A stretch of DNA of 58,240 nt from Oceanobacillus arenosus. Lineage in GTDB: Bacteria; Bacillota; Bacilli; Bacillales; Amphibacillaceae. This document shows positions 1 through 8,579 of this stretch, in pieces; position 1 is the stretch's first letter, and every line of letters starts with the position of its first letter. The stretch lies in contig NZ_PIOC01000014.1 of assembly GCF_003369575.1 (NCBI RefSeq), positions 67,579-125,818 on the forward strand, written 5' to 3'. The translations under genes and the position numbers were made by a program. The notes under the pieces are model-generated. The model worked only from the letters and a program-made list of their open reading frames with translations, did not search any database and had not been told where the DNA came from.

Positions 1-13
1 AATGTCATCCCTT

Positions 14-703
14 TTAATCATCATTTGATCCAACAAACATTAAGATAAATCGAACAAGTTCAGCTACTGCTGTTAATGCAGCTGCTACATATGTCATTGC
101 TGCAGCATTTAAAACTTTTTTTGTTTCGCGCTCTTCGTTATTTCGAATCACACCGCTGGAAACTAATTGCCCCATTGCCCGATTAGAAGCATCGAATTCG
201 ACAGGTAATGTTACTAGCTGGAATAATACGGCAGCCGCCATAAAGATAATTCCTAGTAAAAACATTTGCGTCATTCCGAAAAGGAGACCAGCCAAGATAA
301 AGACAAATGAAAGATTCGAACCAATATTTGCAACTGGTACTAGTGCACTTCTAAATCTTAGGAAAGCATACCCTTGCTGATCCTGGATTGCATGCCCTAT
401 TTCATGCGCTGCAACAGCAGAGGAAGCCATGGAACGACCATGGTAAATATCGCTTGAGAGACGCACAACTTTCTTTCTTGGATCATAATGGTCTGATAAT
501 AATCCTTTTGTTTCTTCAATATATACATCATATAGGCCATTATCATCAAGAATCCTCCGGGCTACTTCTGCACCAGTCATTTGTGAAGATGTTGCTTTTT
601 TAGAGTACGTTTTATATGTGCTTTTCACTTTAGACTGTGCCCAAATTGGAATGATCATTAAAATCGCAATATAAATCAGATATCCGCCTAAACCACCAAA
701 CAT
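14..703 (-). CDS. Membrane zinc metallopeptidase, YugP family
   Basis: A protein of about 229 residues with an N-terminal membrane segment (residues 5-22) and an HEIGH zinc-binding motif at about 100-104, followed by hydrophobic stretches near 128-165 and 205-222. This is the layout of the YugP-like family (putative neutral zinc metallopeptidase). The substrate is not known. The ATG at 703 is preferred over the one at 709 because a GGAGG lies seven bases upstream of it. It is the last gene of the ypjA side of the cluster and its stop lies 14 bases from the window edge. Family assignment is firm, function is not. Confidence 0.9.
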   Translation of the reverse strand: MFGGLGGYLIYIAILMIIPIWAQSKVKSTYKTYSKKATSSQMTGAEVARRILDDNGLYDVYIEETKGLLSDHYDPRKKVVRLSSDIYHGRSMASSAVAAHEIGHAIQDQQGYAFLRFRSALVPVANIGSNLSFVFILAGLLFGMTQMFLLGIIFMAAAVLFQLVTLPVEFDASNRAMGQLVSSGVIRNNEERETKKVLNAAAMTYVAAALTAVAELVRFILMFVGSNDD

Positions 704-766
704 GTACATTCCTCCATATAATTTTGAAAAGATTTATTAAGGTCAATTTTAGTCAAATTTCTGCTT

Positions 767-1033
767 TTAGTCAACCAATTTGTCGCCGCTTTGCTTTCTT
801 TTTTGTTCTGCTTTATATTTTCTCCAACTTACGTACGATAATGTACTGATAATCGTTCCGCCGATAATTATCGTCGTATAAATAAATGCTGCCCACTCAG
901 TGCTTTTTTCTGATACAGCGACGGTCTGTTCTGGATTTGCATCAACTGGAATGGCATGATTGAAGAAAATAACCATTATCACTATGAGTATGACGAGTGG
1001 TAAGAAAAGATTAAGCCATCTTCTATCTACCAT
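767..1033 (-). CDS. Small two-segment membrane protein, possibly shortened YpjB
   Basis: About 88 residues with two hydrophobic segments (about 7-26 and 46-64) and a basic tail containing SWRKYKAEQKRK. In B. subtilis ypjB follows ypjA, and YpjB is a sporulation protein of roughly 260 residues ending in a membrane segment with a similar tail, as I recall. Here only something like that C-terminal part remains, yet the ORF has its own AGGTGA site before the ATG at 1033, so it is probably translated. It could instead be an unrelated small membrane protein. The orthology to YpjB is an inference from position and tail. Confidence 0.65.
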   Translation of the reverse strand: MVDRRWLNLFLPLVILIVIMVIFFNHAIPVDANPEQTVAVSEKSTEWAAFIYTTIIIGGTIISTLSYVSWRKYKAEQKRKQSGDKLVD

Positions 1034-1099
1034 AGAAATCACCTCACATAGTTCTTATTTTATTAATGTATGAGGGAGATTTCTCATTTATCACATGAA

Positions 1100-1675
1100 C
1101 TAAACTTGTGGTTTATTCCGAACGGTTAGAAAATATGCAATAACAATAGATAAGATGCTCAACCAAAATGTAAAATAACCAATCTCATTCATATAATTTA
1201 AAAGCACGGAATAGATTGGCATCATTCCAAAGACATAATCAATCACCACATCATGCAATATCCAAATTGCGGCAACAACTATATGTCTCCGTTTTATTTT
1301 ATAATGCGGAGCATACAGTAATCCTTGAATTGCCATTCCGGCATGCGACGCCATAAGCATATATCCCTGCCAGCTAAGCGAACCTTCGATAATTAATGTT
1401 AATAGGTTCATAACTACTGCCCATACACCATATTTAAATAATGTGGTGATTGCCAGGGCCTCTATGTACGGAACGTGTTTATCAAATAAAAAGAATAATA
1501 GAAACATGGTGAAAAAAAGGCTTGCGGTTGGACTATCTGGAACAAATGGGAGAAACATATCAGGGGTAATTGCCAATTGTCCCCCATACCATATATATCC
1601 ATATATTGTCCCAAATAAATTAATGATGAATAAACAAAGTAAAAAACGTTTATCGAGTAGTATGTATCGGATCAT
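1100..1675 (-). CDS. ypjA: DUF1405 integral membrane protein YpjA
   Basis: A 191-residue polytopic membrane protein with about six hydrophobic segments and the polar signature SPTASLFF typical of DUF1405 proteins. It sits directly downstream of qcrABC, as in B. subtilis, but a strong terminator at 1717-1756 separates it from qcrC, so it is probably transcribed mainly on its own. No catalytic motif is visible and no function is established for the family. Confidence 0.88.
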   Translation of the reverse strand: MIRYILLDKRFLLCLFIINLFGTIYGYIWYGGQLAITPDMFLPFVPDSPTASLFFTMFLLFFLFDKHVPYIEALAITTLFKYGVWAVVMNLLTLIIEGSLSWQGYMLMASHAGMAIQGLLYAPHYKIKRRHIVVAAIWILHDVVIDYVFGMMPIYSVLLNYMNEIGYFTFWLSILSIVIAYFLTVRNKPQV

Positions 1676-1716
1676 CTTCGTAACCTACCTTAATTAAGTT
1701 TGCTCATGCGGGCCTT

Positions 1717-1756
1717 GAAAAAAAACACCTTCACCAATCGAGTGGCGAAGGTGTCT
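1717..1756 (-). terminator. Rho-independent terminator of the qcr operon
   Basis: Read on the minus strand, a 12-bp GC-containing stem (arms 1743-1754 and 1725-1736) is followed by eight T residues. It lies just past the qcrC stop and before ypjA. Confidence 0.92.
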
Positions 1757-1819
1757 TTAAAATATCTAATTTATCCCGAATTAACTGGCTGTAAGCCCCC
1801 CACTTAATGAGGTCTCACT

Positions 1820-2596
1820 CTATTTAGCAGATTCATTTACTGTAATAATAAAGTCAACTAATTGATCTAGTTCTTCATCTGTCCCAGTAAATATTCCTGC
1901 TGGCATTGCGCCTGTTCCTTCTTTGGCAATTGTCGCAATTTCTTCTGCGCTATACTCTATTCCAACTAATGTTGGTGCTGCTGCAGATCCTTCTAATTCA
2001 GCACCGTGACAGGTCATACAGTTTGCTTCAAATGCAGCAAACCCTTCATGTTCCTTGTCGACGACAACCGAGCTTTCAGGAATTGGTTTATTCGCTTCTG
2101 CACGTTCTTGCCAATTAACATGTGATGCAGACGTGTATGTTAACCATACGATAGAAACCAATGCAAGCAACATCATACCCACAGCAACAGGACGTTGATG
2201 TGGTCTTCTTCCAGGACCATTGTCTAAGAATGGCGCTAAAAGAAGTGCCCCGAATGCTAGTCCAGGAAGTACAAGAATACCGAATAAAATAAAATCGCCA
2301 CTGGCATATTTATATTTTAAAAGTTCATATAAGAACAGGAAGTACCAATCTGGCAATGGAATATAGGCTGCATCTGTAGGATCTGCCATCCCCTCTAATG
2401 GAGACGGATGTGCCAATGTTAATATCAAGAATCCAACTAAAAATACTGCACCTACTAACCATTCTTTTAATAAAAAGTTGGGCCAAAAAGCTTCTGTTCT
2501 ACCAGGATATTCGGAATAGTCTTTCGGTATTTGTGATGTTTTCTCAGCGTTGATCCGAGAATCCCCAACAAATTTCATGTCTTTTCCTCTATGCAT
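1820..2596 (-). CDS. qcrC: Menaquinol:cytochrome c reductase cytochrome b/c subunit QcrC
   Basis: 258 residues, third subunit of the Gram-positive bc complex. The N-terminal half carries three membrane segments equivalent to subunit IV (motif PDWYFLFLYELLKY). The C-terminal half is a membrane-tethered cytochrome c domain with CMTCH at 193-197 and a likely axial methionine in GAMPAG near 231. The fused b/c design matches B. subtilis QcrC. An AAGGAGGG site seven bases before the ATG at 2596 supports the start. It passes electrons from the Rieske protein onward, and its haem depends on the ResA/B/C system encoded in this window. Confidence 0.97.
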   Translation of the reverse strand: MHRGKDMKFVGDSRINAEKTSQIPKDYSEYPGRTEAFWPNFLLKEWLVGAVFLVGFLILTLAHPSPLEGMADPTDAAYIPLPDWYFLFLYELLKYKYASGDFILFGILVLPGLAFGALLLAPFLDNGPGRRPHQRPVAVGMMLLALVSIVWLTYTSASHVNWQERAEANKPIPESSVVVDKEHEGFAAFEANCMTCHGAELEGSAAAPTLVGIEYSAEEIATIAKEGTGAMPAGIFTGTDEELDQLVDFIITVNESAK

Positions 2597-2612
2597 CGCT
2601 TTTCCCTCCTTT

Positions 2613-3287
2613 TTATAGTGGACCAGATATACCTTGTCTACGAATTAAGATAAAGTGTACTGCTAGTAGTGCAAATAATGCTGCTGGCAAGAAAAATACA
2701 TGAATCGCAAAGAATCTAGTCAACGTTTGTGCACCAACAATCGATGCATCCCCTGCTAAGAGAGTCTTAAGTTCCGTACCTATGAATGGAACCTGCTCTG
2801 CAATTTCTAGACCAACCTGTGTTGCAAAATAGGCTTTATTATCCCATGGTAATAAATAACCTGTGAAACCTAAACCTAGCATTACGAAGAAGATTAATAC
2901 CCCAACAATCCAGTTCAGTTCACGAGGTTTCTTATACGCCCCTTGGAAAAATACGCGTAAAGTATGTAATAATAACATAACGATAACAACACTTGCTCCC
3001 CAGTGATGCATGCCCCTAACGATTTGCCCGTGTGCAACTTCCGATTGTAAGTAATAAACAGACTTCCATGCGTTCTCAATATCTGGTACATAATACATTG
3101 TTAGGAACATTCCAGAAAGAATTTGAATTACTACCACGAAAAATGTTAAACCACCAAAACAATAGACAAATGCGGAAAAATTGTGGGCTGGATTAACATG
3201 TTCGGGTACTTCATGGTCTGCAATATCGCGCCAAATCGGCGTAATATCGATACGATCATCAATCCAATCATAAATTTTCTGTAGCAT
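2613..3287 (-). CDS. qcrB: Menaquinol:cytochrome c reductase cytochrome b6-type subunit QcrB
   Basis: 224 residues with four membrane segments. Paired histidines for two b haems are visible (HHWGAS near 95 with HTLRV, and HVFFLP with HFILIRRQG near the end). Length and fold match the b6-type half of cytochrome b; the remaining half is fused into QcrC. It lies between qcrA and qcrC with gaps of 6 and 16 bases. It forms the quinol oxidation and reduction sites of the complex in the cytoplasmic membrane. Confidence 0.97.
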   Translation of the reverse strand: MLQKIYDWIDDRIDITPIWRDIADHEVPEHVNPAHNFSAFVYCFGGLTFFVVVIQILSGMFLTMYYVPDIENAWKSVYYLQSEVAHGQIVRGMHHWGASVVIVMLLLHTLRVFFQGAYKKPRELNWIVGVLIFFVMLGLGFTGYLLPWDNKAYFATQVGLEIAEQVPFIGTELKTLLAGDASIVGAQTLTRFFAIHVFFLPAALFALLAVHFILIRRQGISGPL

Positions 3288-3293
3288 GAATAA

Positions 3294-3806
3294 TTACGCC
3301 CCCTTTCTACTAATCGCATTTCCTAAAAACAAGATCCCATTTTCCACTTTTTGCTCATAAACAGCTAATGGTGCTAATGGAGGTGTGCCGGGTATATTCG
3401 TTCCATCCTTTTCATAGCGGCCACCATGACATGGACAGAAGAATTGATCAGGATATTGATCATTTCCTTCCCAAGATACAACGCAGCCCAGATGAGTACA
3501 AATCGGTGATAAAGCTACGATTTCATCGTTATCATCTTTGTACACCCATGCTGTTTTACTTGGTTTTGATTGATACCATCCGTCTACTTGTTCAATTGTC
3601 CAATCAACACGCTGCGGTTCTGTTGTAATATCATCAACAGAAATTCCTGCATTTGCATAATCACCAGCAGCTGTTTTCTTTAGAACTGGATCAATCGCCA
3701 TGCGAATTGGAGAAACAAGTAATCCTGCTGCCATAAATCCACCTACGCCCATCAGTGAATAATTAAGAAACTGTCTCCGGGAAACCTGTTGTTTCTCTTT
3801 GCTCAT
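3294..3806 (-). CDS. qcrA: Rieske iron-sulfur subunit QcrA
   Basis: 170 residues. The N-terminus carries a twin-arginine signal (SRRQFLNY) followed by one hydrophobic anchor. The [2Fe-2S] ligands are seen as CTHLGC (about 101-106) and CPCHGG (about 123-128). It takes one electron from menaquinol at QcrB and passes it to the cytochrome c domain of QcrC. It is the first gene of qcrABC, below a good sigma-A-type promoter at 3871-3899. Confidence 0.97.
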   Translation of the reverse strand: MSKEKQQVSRRQFLNYSLMGVGGFMAAGLLVSPIRMAIDPVLKKTAAGDYANAGISVDDITTEPQRVDWTIEQVDGWYQSKPSKTAWVYKDDNDEIVALSPICTHLGCVVSWEGNDQYPDQFFCPCHGGRYEKDGTNIPGTPPLAPLAVYEQKVENGILFLGNAISRKGA

Positions 3807-3870
3807 GACTTTCCCCCCTCTTTACGTTAATCACGGATACTCAAATATTTCAGATTACTAGGACAATATC

Positions 3871-3899
3871 ATGATAGCGCAATCTATTAATTCGGTCAA
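3871..3899 (-). promoter_or_regulatory. Sigma-A-type promoter for qcrABC
   Basis: On the minus strand TTGACC and TATCAT are separated by exactly 17 bases, about 65 bases upstream of the qcrA start. ypiF ends 135 bases further up, so qcrABC can be transcribed without it. Confidence 0.7.
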
Positions 3900-4033
3900 T
3901 AAATATCCATTTTTTATACCTAATGTTTTGCCCCTACTGACCTGAAAAACCCCGTTACGAATAGGTTCTTTCATTTCGACTACTCTATTTAGCATTTCTT
4001 CGACTTAATTTTTGATAATGTTTGACTGCCTAT

Positions 4034-4480
4034 CTACCAGTAAACCTGTATTAATTCAATTATTTGGTTTGTTTGATCACGGATCATCGCTTTCATTTCA
4101 TTTGATTGCAGATTTCCTGATTTTACAGACGGCAACCAAAGCAAATGACCATGTACTTCTTTTTCGTTTTTCTTCCAATTTGCATCAAAGGTAAGTAGAA
4201 AAACATTGGTAAAGGGTTGTTCCTTTATATTCGCAATCCATGCATTTATGCGATTTATCTCTGATTGCGGGTCCACTGTTTTTAAATATGAATATGTAGG
4301 CATTAACATTACCCTGCCAGCTAATTCCTTCTCGATTTCGTTCGCAAATATGGTTAATACTTCGCTCTGAAATGCAAGCATTTCTAAGTCAATTTGAAAC
4401 GGTATGATCGGTATGATAACCGTATCTATGTATTCCTTTGCATTTTGATATTGCTTTAAATCAGAACTTCTCCACTTCAT
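4034..4480 (-). CDS. ypiF: DUF2487 family protein YpiF
   Basis: 148 residues, mixed alpha/beta composition, no signal peptide and no membrane segment. Its place immediately upstream of qcrA and its length match B. subtilis YpiF (DUF2487), whose role is unknown. A strong AAGGAGGAA site precedes the ATG at 4480. A cloverleaf-like inverted-repeat structure sits between this gene and ypiB, and a terminator closes ypiB, so ypiF probably starts from its own promoter in that gap. Confidence 0.85.
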   Translation of the reverse strand: MKWRSSDLKQYQNAKEYIDTVIIPIIPFQIDLEMLAFQSEVLTIFANEIEKELAGRVMLMPTYSYLKTVDPQSEINRINAWIANIKEQPFTNVFLLTFDANWKKNEKEVHGHLLWLPSVKSGNLQSNEMKAMIRDQTNQIIELIQVYW

Positions 4481-4532
4481 GACATCGCTTCCTCCTTCTT
4501 TTCTAATAGCTGTTTTCGTAAATTTTGTTGCT

Positions 4533-4660
4533 TTTGGGCAGTTTTTTCAGAAAGGAAAACGCTAATTTGGTAAATTCATTTACCTATCCGCGTTTTCCTT
4601 TCTGAAATGTCACGCTAATGCGTGACAAGGCAAGCAACAGCTTGCCTAACTGCCTGAAAG
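4533..4660. repeat. Cloverleaf of abutting perfect hairpins between ypiB and ypiF
   Basis: A closing stem (about 4533-4545 with 4648-4660, 13 pairs including two G-T) encloses three hairpins laid end to end: arm 1 about 4547-4607, itself with an inner GGTAAA/TTTACC hairpin; arm 2 at 4608-4627 with stem TGTCACGC; arm 3 at 4628-4647 with stem AGGCAAGC. Hardly any base is left unpaired between arms. An outer TTGTTG/CAACAA (4527-4532, 4668-4673) extends it. It is noncoding and not an intrinsic terminator. It may be a palindromic repeat element or a structured leader for ypiF. Positions inside arm 1 may be off by one or two bases. Confidence 0.8.
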
Positions 4661-4718
4661 CAAAGAGCAACAATCCTTGAGAAAAGAGCCTTTCTAATAA
4701 ATAGTATCTCAATTAAGC

Positions 4719-4757
4719 AAAAAAAATCAACCTATTGCTTCTGCAATTTAGGTTGAA
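4719..4757 (-). terminator. Terminator at the end of ypiB
   Basis: Minus strand: stem TCAACCTA/TAGGTTGA with an inner TTGC/GCAA helix, then eight Ts. The hairpin overlaps the last ypiB codons. It ends the ypiA-ypiB unit. Confidence 0.85.
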
Positions 4758-5307
4758 TAAAGAAACCCTTCTCAAGCATGTGGAGCTGATTAGACAATGC
4801 GATGAATTTCTCCTGATTCATGTCATCGAGTGCCTGATCGATTTCTTTTCTTAAAGTATTTCGTTTATAATCAAAAACCGTTTTATCTAAAATTTGTTTG
4901 GCAAAGTCTTTTTCTTTTTTTGTTATAAAATAATCATCTGGTATAAATGGATTTTCCTCCATAACAGAAGCGTAATAAGCATTCTGATTAGAATTCCTGA
5001 AATTTAATTGGATATACAAATCATCTTGCTGGTTTAGGCGAATATCATGAAAGGATTTTTCTGCGTCTGTTGTTACTAGTTGGTTTTTATAGAAGCGAAA
5101 TGGTACTTCATCGGAACAATGTGTTGTCATCACAATGCCTCGCGGACTAAATTTAACATCCAGTACAAAATGAACATTTGCTAGTAATTCCTTGTGATTT
5201 ACTAAATAATTCAAAATCCAAACACTTTCACGTTTCTTTAATTGATAATGATTGAGGAACCATTGGATAAAGCTTTTTTTATCATGAATTGAAATAGGAG
5301 TATTCAT
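4732..5307 (-). CDS. ypiB: UPF0302 family protein YpiB
   Basis: About 191 residues, soluble, with an N-terminal alpha/beta part (KKSFIQWFLNHYQLKKRE) and a C-terminal helical IDEAL-like segment rich in lysine and glutamate (about 130-180: DQALDDMNQEKFIALSNQL). This agrees with the UPF0302/IDEAL architecture of YpiB. The ATG at 5307 follows GGAGGAAGAAGTG. It lies 42 bases downstream of ypiA and is probably co-transcribed. In B. subtilis the pair sits at the same place. Biochemical role is not established from sequence. Confidence 0.88.
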   Translation of the reverse strand: MNTPISIHDKKSFIQWFLNHYQLKKRESVWILNYLVNHKELLANVHFVLDVKFSPRGIVMTTHCSDEVPFRFYKNQLVTTDAEKSFHDIRLNQQDDLYIQLNFRNSNQNAYYASVMEENPFIPDDYFITKKEKDFAKQILDKTVFDYKRNTLRKEIDQALDDMNQEKFIALSNQLHMLEKGFFIQPKLQKQ

Positions 5308-5349
5308 CACTTCTTCCTCCTTTATATATTACTTGCTTTAAATACATGG

Positions 5350-6612
5350 TCAATTGTCATTTCTAGATAATTTTAATCGGTTTACAAATTCTTCGACTTC
5401 CACATCTAAAGGTTGTAATAGTAAGTAGGAATCAAAAATTGGAATTGCCTCCTCTGTCCTCCCTTCCTCGGTAAGAAAGTATCCATATTCCTTCACGAAA
5501 TCACTATCTTGGCTTAAATTATTATATGCTTCTTGATAATGTTTTAATGCATGGTCATAGGATTCAATTTCATTATAAGCTCGGGCTAATTCCCATTCAT
5601 ATAAAGCGTCGTCCGCATCTTCCTTTTTAATTTCTAAAAGTAGATCGATTATCGCATTGTAATTCGTATTGTTTTTATATAATTCAATTAAAAACAGCAC
5701 AGCTTCTTTATAATCAGAATCGAGTGCAACTGCGTTTCCAGCATATGTTTCACTTTGCTCATTCTCACCAAATTGATGTGCAAAGATCGCCGCTTGCAAA
5801 AATAACTCTTTATTGAAAGCATCAATCGCAATTCCTTTTTTTGAGATTGCATATGCTTCCTCTGGTCGCCCATCTTCCTCGTAAGCTTTTGCAAGCTGGT
5901 AATATACCGTATGATAATATGGATCAAGCTCGATAACATGCTCCCATGCTTTAATCGCAATATCTGTTCGATCTGCCTGGTATGCGGTAATACCGTATCG
6001 AAATAACCGTTCAGGATCTTCCCTATCATTCTCCTTAAAAAAGGTTAGTGCCTTCTCATATTCCCCAGCTGCTGCATATGCTTCGCCTAAACGATCATTA
6101 ATTGAAACAGCGACAATTTCTTGGGCTTCAACCTTTTCATAATAAAGAATTGCCTTCTTGTATTCGCCAATAGAAAAGTATAACTCGGCAAGTGCAAAAT
6201 TTATGATTTCTTCGTTTGGTTCCAATTGCTTTGCTTTAAGTAATTTCTGCTCAGCGACTTCAAACAAACCTTGTGCTTGATATAAGTCAGCTAATTGCAG
6301 TAATGCTTGCACATACAACTCGTCTTCTTCTTTGATTCCGACTAAAAAATTTATTGCGGATTCATCGTCATCTAATTCTATAAAGACTTCAGAAATGGTA
6401 AGCTTTAATTCACTTTCATCTGGATACATTTCCAGTAGCTCTGTTAGTAATTCCTTTGCCTCCTGTAAAAATCCCAATTGCAAATAAAGTTGTGCAATCG
6501 TAAATTTTTCATCATCAGATGCAATCTCTATATGTTTTTTTAGAAGCTTCATTCCCTTTTCGGCTTCATTATTTTCAAATAATTGTACAGCTTCCATAAT
6601 GGTATCCATCAT
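5350..6612 (-). CDS. ypiA: Tetratricopeptide repeat protein YpiA
   Basis: About 420 residues made almost entirely of 34-residue TPR units (for example LYLQLGFLQEAKELL, LGEAYAAAGEYEKALTFF, LARAYNEIESYDHALKHY). It has no signal or membrane segment, so it is a cytoplasmic scaffold or adaptor. It heads the ypiA-ypiB pair. The start is taken at 6612, where a GAAAGGA site has suitable spacing; the ATG at 6618 is too close to it. The 580 bases upstream hold a large repeat element rather than a gene. Confidence 0.9.
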   Translation of the reverse strand: MMDTIMEAVQLFENNEAEKGMKLLKKHIEIASDDEKFTIAQLYLQLGFLQEAKELLTELLEMYPDESELKLTISEVFIELDDDESAINFLVGIKEEDELYVQALLQLADLYQAQGLFEVAEQKLLKAKQLEPNEEIINFALAELYFSIGEYKKAILYYEKVEAQEIVAVSINDRLGEAYAAAGEYEKALTFFKENDREDPERLFRYGITAYQADRTDIAIKAWEHVIELDPYYHTVYYQLAKAYEEDGRPEEAYAISKKGIAIDAFNKELFLQAAIFAHQFGENEQSETYAGNAVALDSDYKEAVLFLIELYKNNTNYNAIIDLLLEIKKEDADDALYEWELARAYNEIESYDHALKHYQEAYNNLSQDSDFVKEYGYFLTEEGRTEEAIPIFDSYLLLQPLDVEVEEFVNRLKLSRNDN

Positions 6613-6817
6613 GAACATCCTTTCTAAATTGACGGGTACTTATGTTAATCTAATAACACTACTTAATTGTAATATACAATGTTAATAATGAAAAGCTATT
6701 GGTTTCTAATGATTAACTAAGTTTTAATAGATACGCTGTTTTTTAAACGTGTTGCACTTTAAAGTGATAATGTATTACTAGCAGTTGATGTAAATTGCGG
6801 ACTAACTGAATTACAAA

Positions 6818-7126
6818 TAGTATGTGCTAATCCGCCGTCCGAGTTCGCTACGGGCGGATGCTTTTCGCGGGCACGGCCTCAGCCTCCTCGGAAGAAAAGC
6901 ACTTCCTACGGGGTTCTTCGGACTCGTGCTGTTCCCGCAGGAGTCACCGCCCTTCGCTCACCCGGACTGATATAGCTTTCTGATGTTAATATTAATGAAT
7001 GCAATATAAAAATCATTAAACCATAACTCTATCTATAAATAGGTAGTTTAACTATAGAGTTTCCTGGGGGCTGCGGACCTCGGCAAAGAAATTCTGAATT
7101 AAAGTTATCAGCACTTTATCTAAATA
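6818..7126 (+). repeat. Copy 1 of a 310-bp dispersed repeat
   Basis: Nearly identical, in inverted orientation, to 57819-58240. Most of it matches base for base, with only scattered changes. Its left part (6837-6967) is itself a long imperfect inverted repeat, beginning GTCCGAGTTCGC and ending CTCACCCGGAC, of a GC-rich type common in Bacillaceae intergenic DNA. The right part is AT-rich and unique. Copy 1 lacks the 119-bp hairpin found in copy 2; the junction is near 7066-7072. Together with flanks it fills the 580-base gap between ypiA and aroA. No gene was seen here. Confidence 0.9.
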
Positions 7127-7156
7127 TTAATCAGCAAACGATACGAAACGGACGAA

Positions 7157-7196
7157 TAGAAATAGAAGAACCTACTATTAAAGTAAGTTCTTCTAT
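7157..7196 (-). terminator. Probable terminator after aroA
   Basis: Minus-strand stem AGAAGAACTTACT/AGTAGGTTCTTCT (13 bp with one G-T) directly after the aroA stop, followed by ATTTCTATT. The T tract is weak. Confidence 0.6.
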
Positions 7197-7198
7197 AA

Positions 7199-8488
7199 TC
7201 AGATGGTAATATCCTTTAAATGTTCAAAAAAGTTAGGATAGGAAATATATATGGAAGAATCATCATCAAGAATAACGTCATCTTTTGTTATTAATGACGC
7301 GATTGCACCCATCATTGCAATTCGATGATCATTATAAGACTTTATTTCCCCACCCGTTAGCGCGGTTTTCCCATGAATGACCATTCCATCATCCGTTGCT
7401 TCAATGTTGGCACCAAGCGTCGTTAAAACGTCAACAACAGCGGCAATACGATCCGTCTCCTTCACGCGAAGTTCTTCTGCATCGTGAATTACGGTCGTTC
7501 CTTCAACTTGGGTCGCCAATAATGCAAGGATAGGAATCTCATCAATTAACCGTGGAATAATATCCCCTTCTATAACGGTACTGCTTAGCTCTGTATATGT
7601 AATCGTTATGTCACCAAATTCTTCGCCACCACTAACTTGCTGATTGGTGATTTGCAAATCAGCCCCCATTGCTTGAAGCACATCAATAATACCTGTGCGT
7701 GTTTTATTTAAGCCCACGTTCTTTAAGGTTAGTTTGCTTCCAGGAACAATTGCTCCCGCCACGAGAAAGAATGCAGCAGATGAAATATCCCCAGGCACAT
7801 ATACATTTGTTGCTGTTAATGTCTGGGTATTCGTGATTGTTGTCTCCCTACCATCAGTAGAAATTGCCGCACTAAATGCTTGCAACATGTTTTCCGTATG
7901 ATTTCGGGTTGGGGTATTTTCAATTACTTTCGTTTCACCATTCGCAAATAAACCAGCTAATAATACAGCCGACTTAACTTGAGCGCTTTTAACTGGAAGG
8001 GTGTAGGTTATGCCTTGTAAGGCTTCTCCTCTAATGGAAAGTGGTAAATAACTTCCATCATTTCTTCCATCGATTATGGCATTCATTTCGGTTAATGGAT
8101 TAATGACCCGATCCATCGGTCGTTTCGTCAACGAGGCATCACCATAAACAGTTGTAAAATATGGCAAGCCCGCAAGAATCCCTAGCATTAATCTTGTCGT
8201 TGTTCCCGAATTACCGAAATATAACGGCTCTACTGGTTCCTTTAATGCGCTTGTTCCCTTGCCTTCAATGATGATCGTTGATTCCTGTTTCACAATGGAT
8301 ACTCCCATTAATTGAAATGCTTTAACGGTGCGCATACAGTCTTCGCCATCTAAGAAATTAGATATTTTTGTCGTTCCATTTGCTATCGAACCGAGTATTA
8401 CTGCACGATGGGAAATCGATTTATCTCCCGGAACTTCCAATTCTCCATGCATCGGTTTATCATACGGTGTTAAGGCACGCCTTGCCAT
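7199..8488 (-). CDS. aroA: 3-phosphoshikimate 1-carboxyvinyltransferase (EPSP synthase)
   Basis: About 430 residues. It joins phosphoenolpyruvate to shikimate-3-phosphate, step six of the shikimate pathway. Visible motifs are PGDKSISHRAVI near the N-terminus, FGNSGTTTRL near 90, and LRVKETDRI plus NDHRIAMM in the C-terminal half, all parts of the EPSP synthase active site. The ATG at 8488 with AGGAAGTGA upstream is preferred over the GTG at 8497. It is the last gene of the aro cluster, 91 bases after tyrA. The B. subtilis name for this gene is aroE. Confidence 0.97.
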   Translation of the reverse strand: MARRALTPYDKPMHGELEVPGDKSISHRAVILGSIANGTTKISNFLDGEDCMRTVKAFQLMGVSIVKQESTIIIEGKGTSALKEPVEPLYFGNSGTTTRLMLGILAGLPYFTTVYGDASLTKRPMDRVINPLTEMNAIIDGRNDGSYLPLSIRGEALQGITYTLPVKSAQVKSAVLLAGLFANGETKVIENTPTRNHTENMLQAFSAAISTDGRETTITNTQTLTATNVYVPGDISSAAFFLVAGAIVPGSKLTLKNVGLNKTRTGIIDVLQAMGADLQITNQQVSGGEEFGDITITYTELSSTVIEGDIIPRLIDEIPILALLATQVEGTTVIHDAEELRVKETDRIAAVVDVLTTLGANIEATDDGMVIHGKTALTGGEIKSYNDHRIAMMGAIASLITKDDVILDDDSSIYISYPNFFEHLKDITI

Positions 8489-8579
8489 TATGATCACTTC
8501 CTTTGTCGAATTAATTTGACGTTGTTTGTTGTTAGGAATATAAGCTTCTTGTAATCATTCATGACATGACAATCAAAAA

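Noticed and set aside
4533-4660. tRNA gene suggested by the cloverleaf shape
   Set aside because: Arm sizes, lack of T-loop GTTCRA and lack of an anticodon-arm geometry exclude a tRNA.
6837-6967. GC-rich inverted repeat resembling a CRISPR or rRNA fragment
   Set aside because: There is no regular repeat-spacer pattern and no rRNA signature; it is one long imperfect palindrome.
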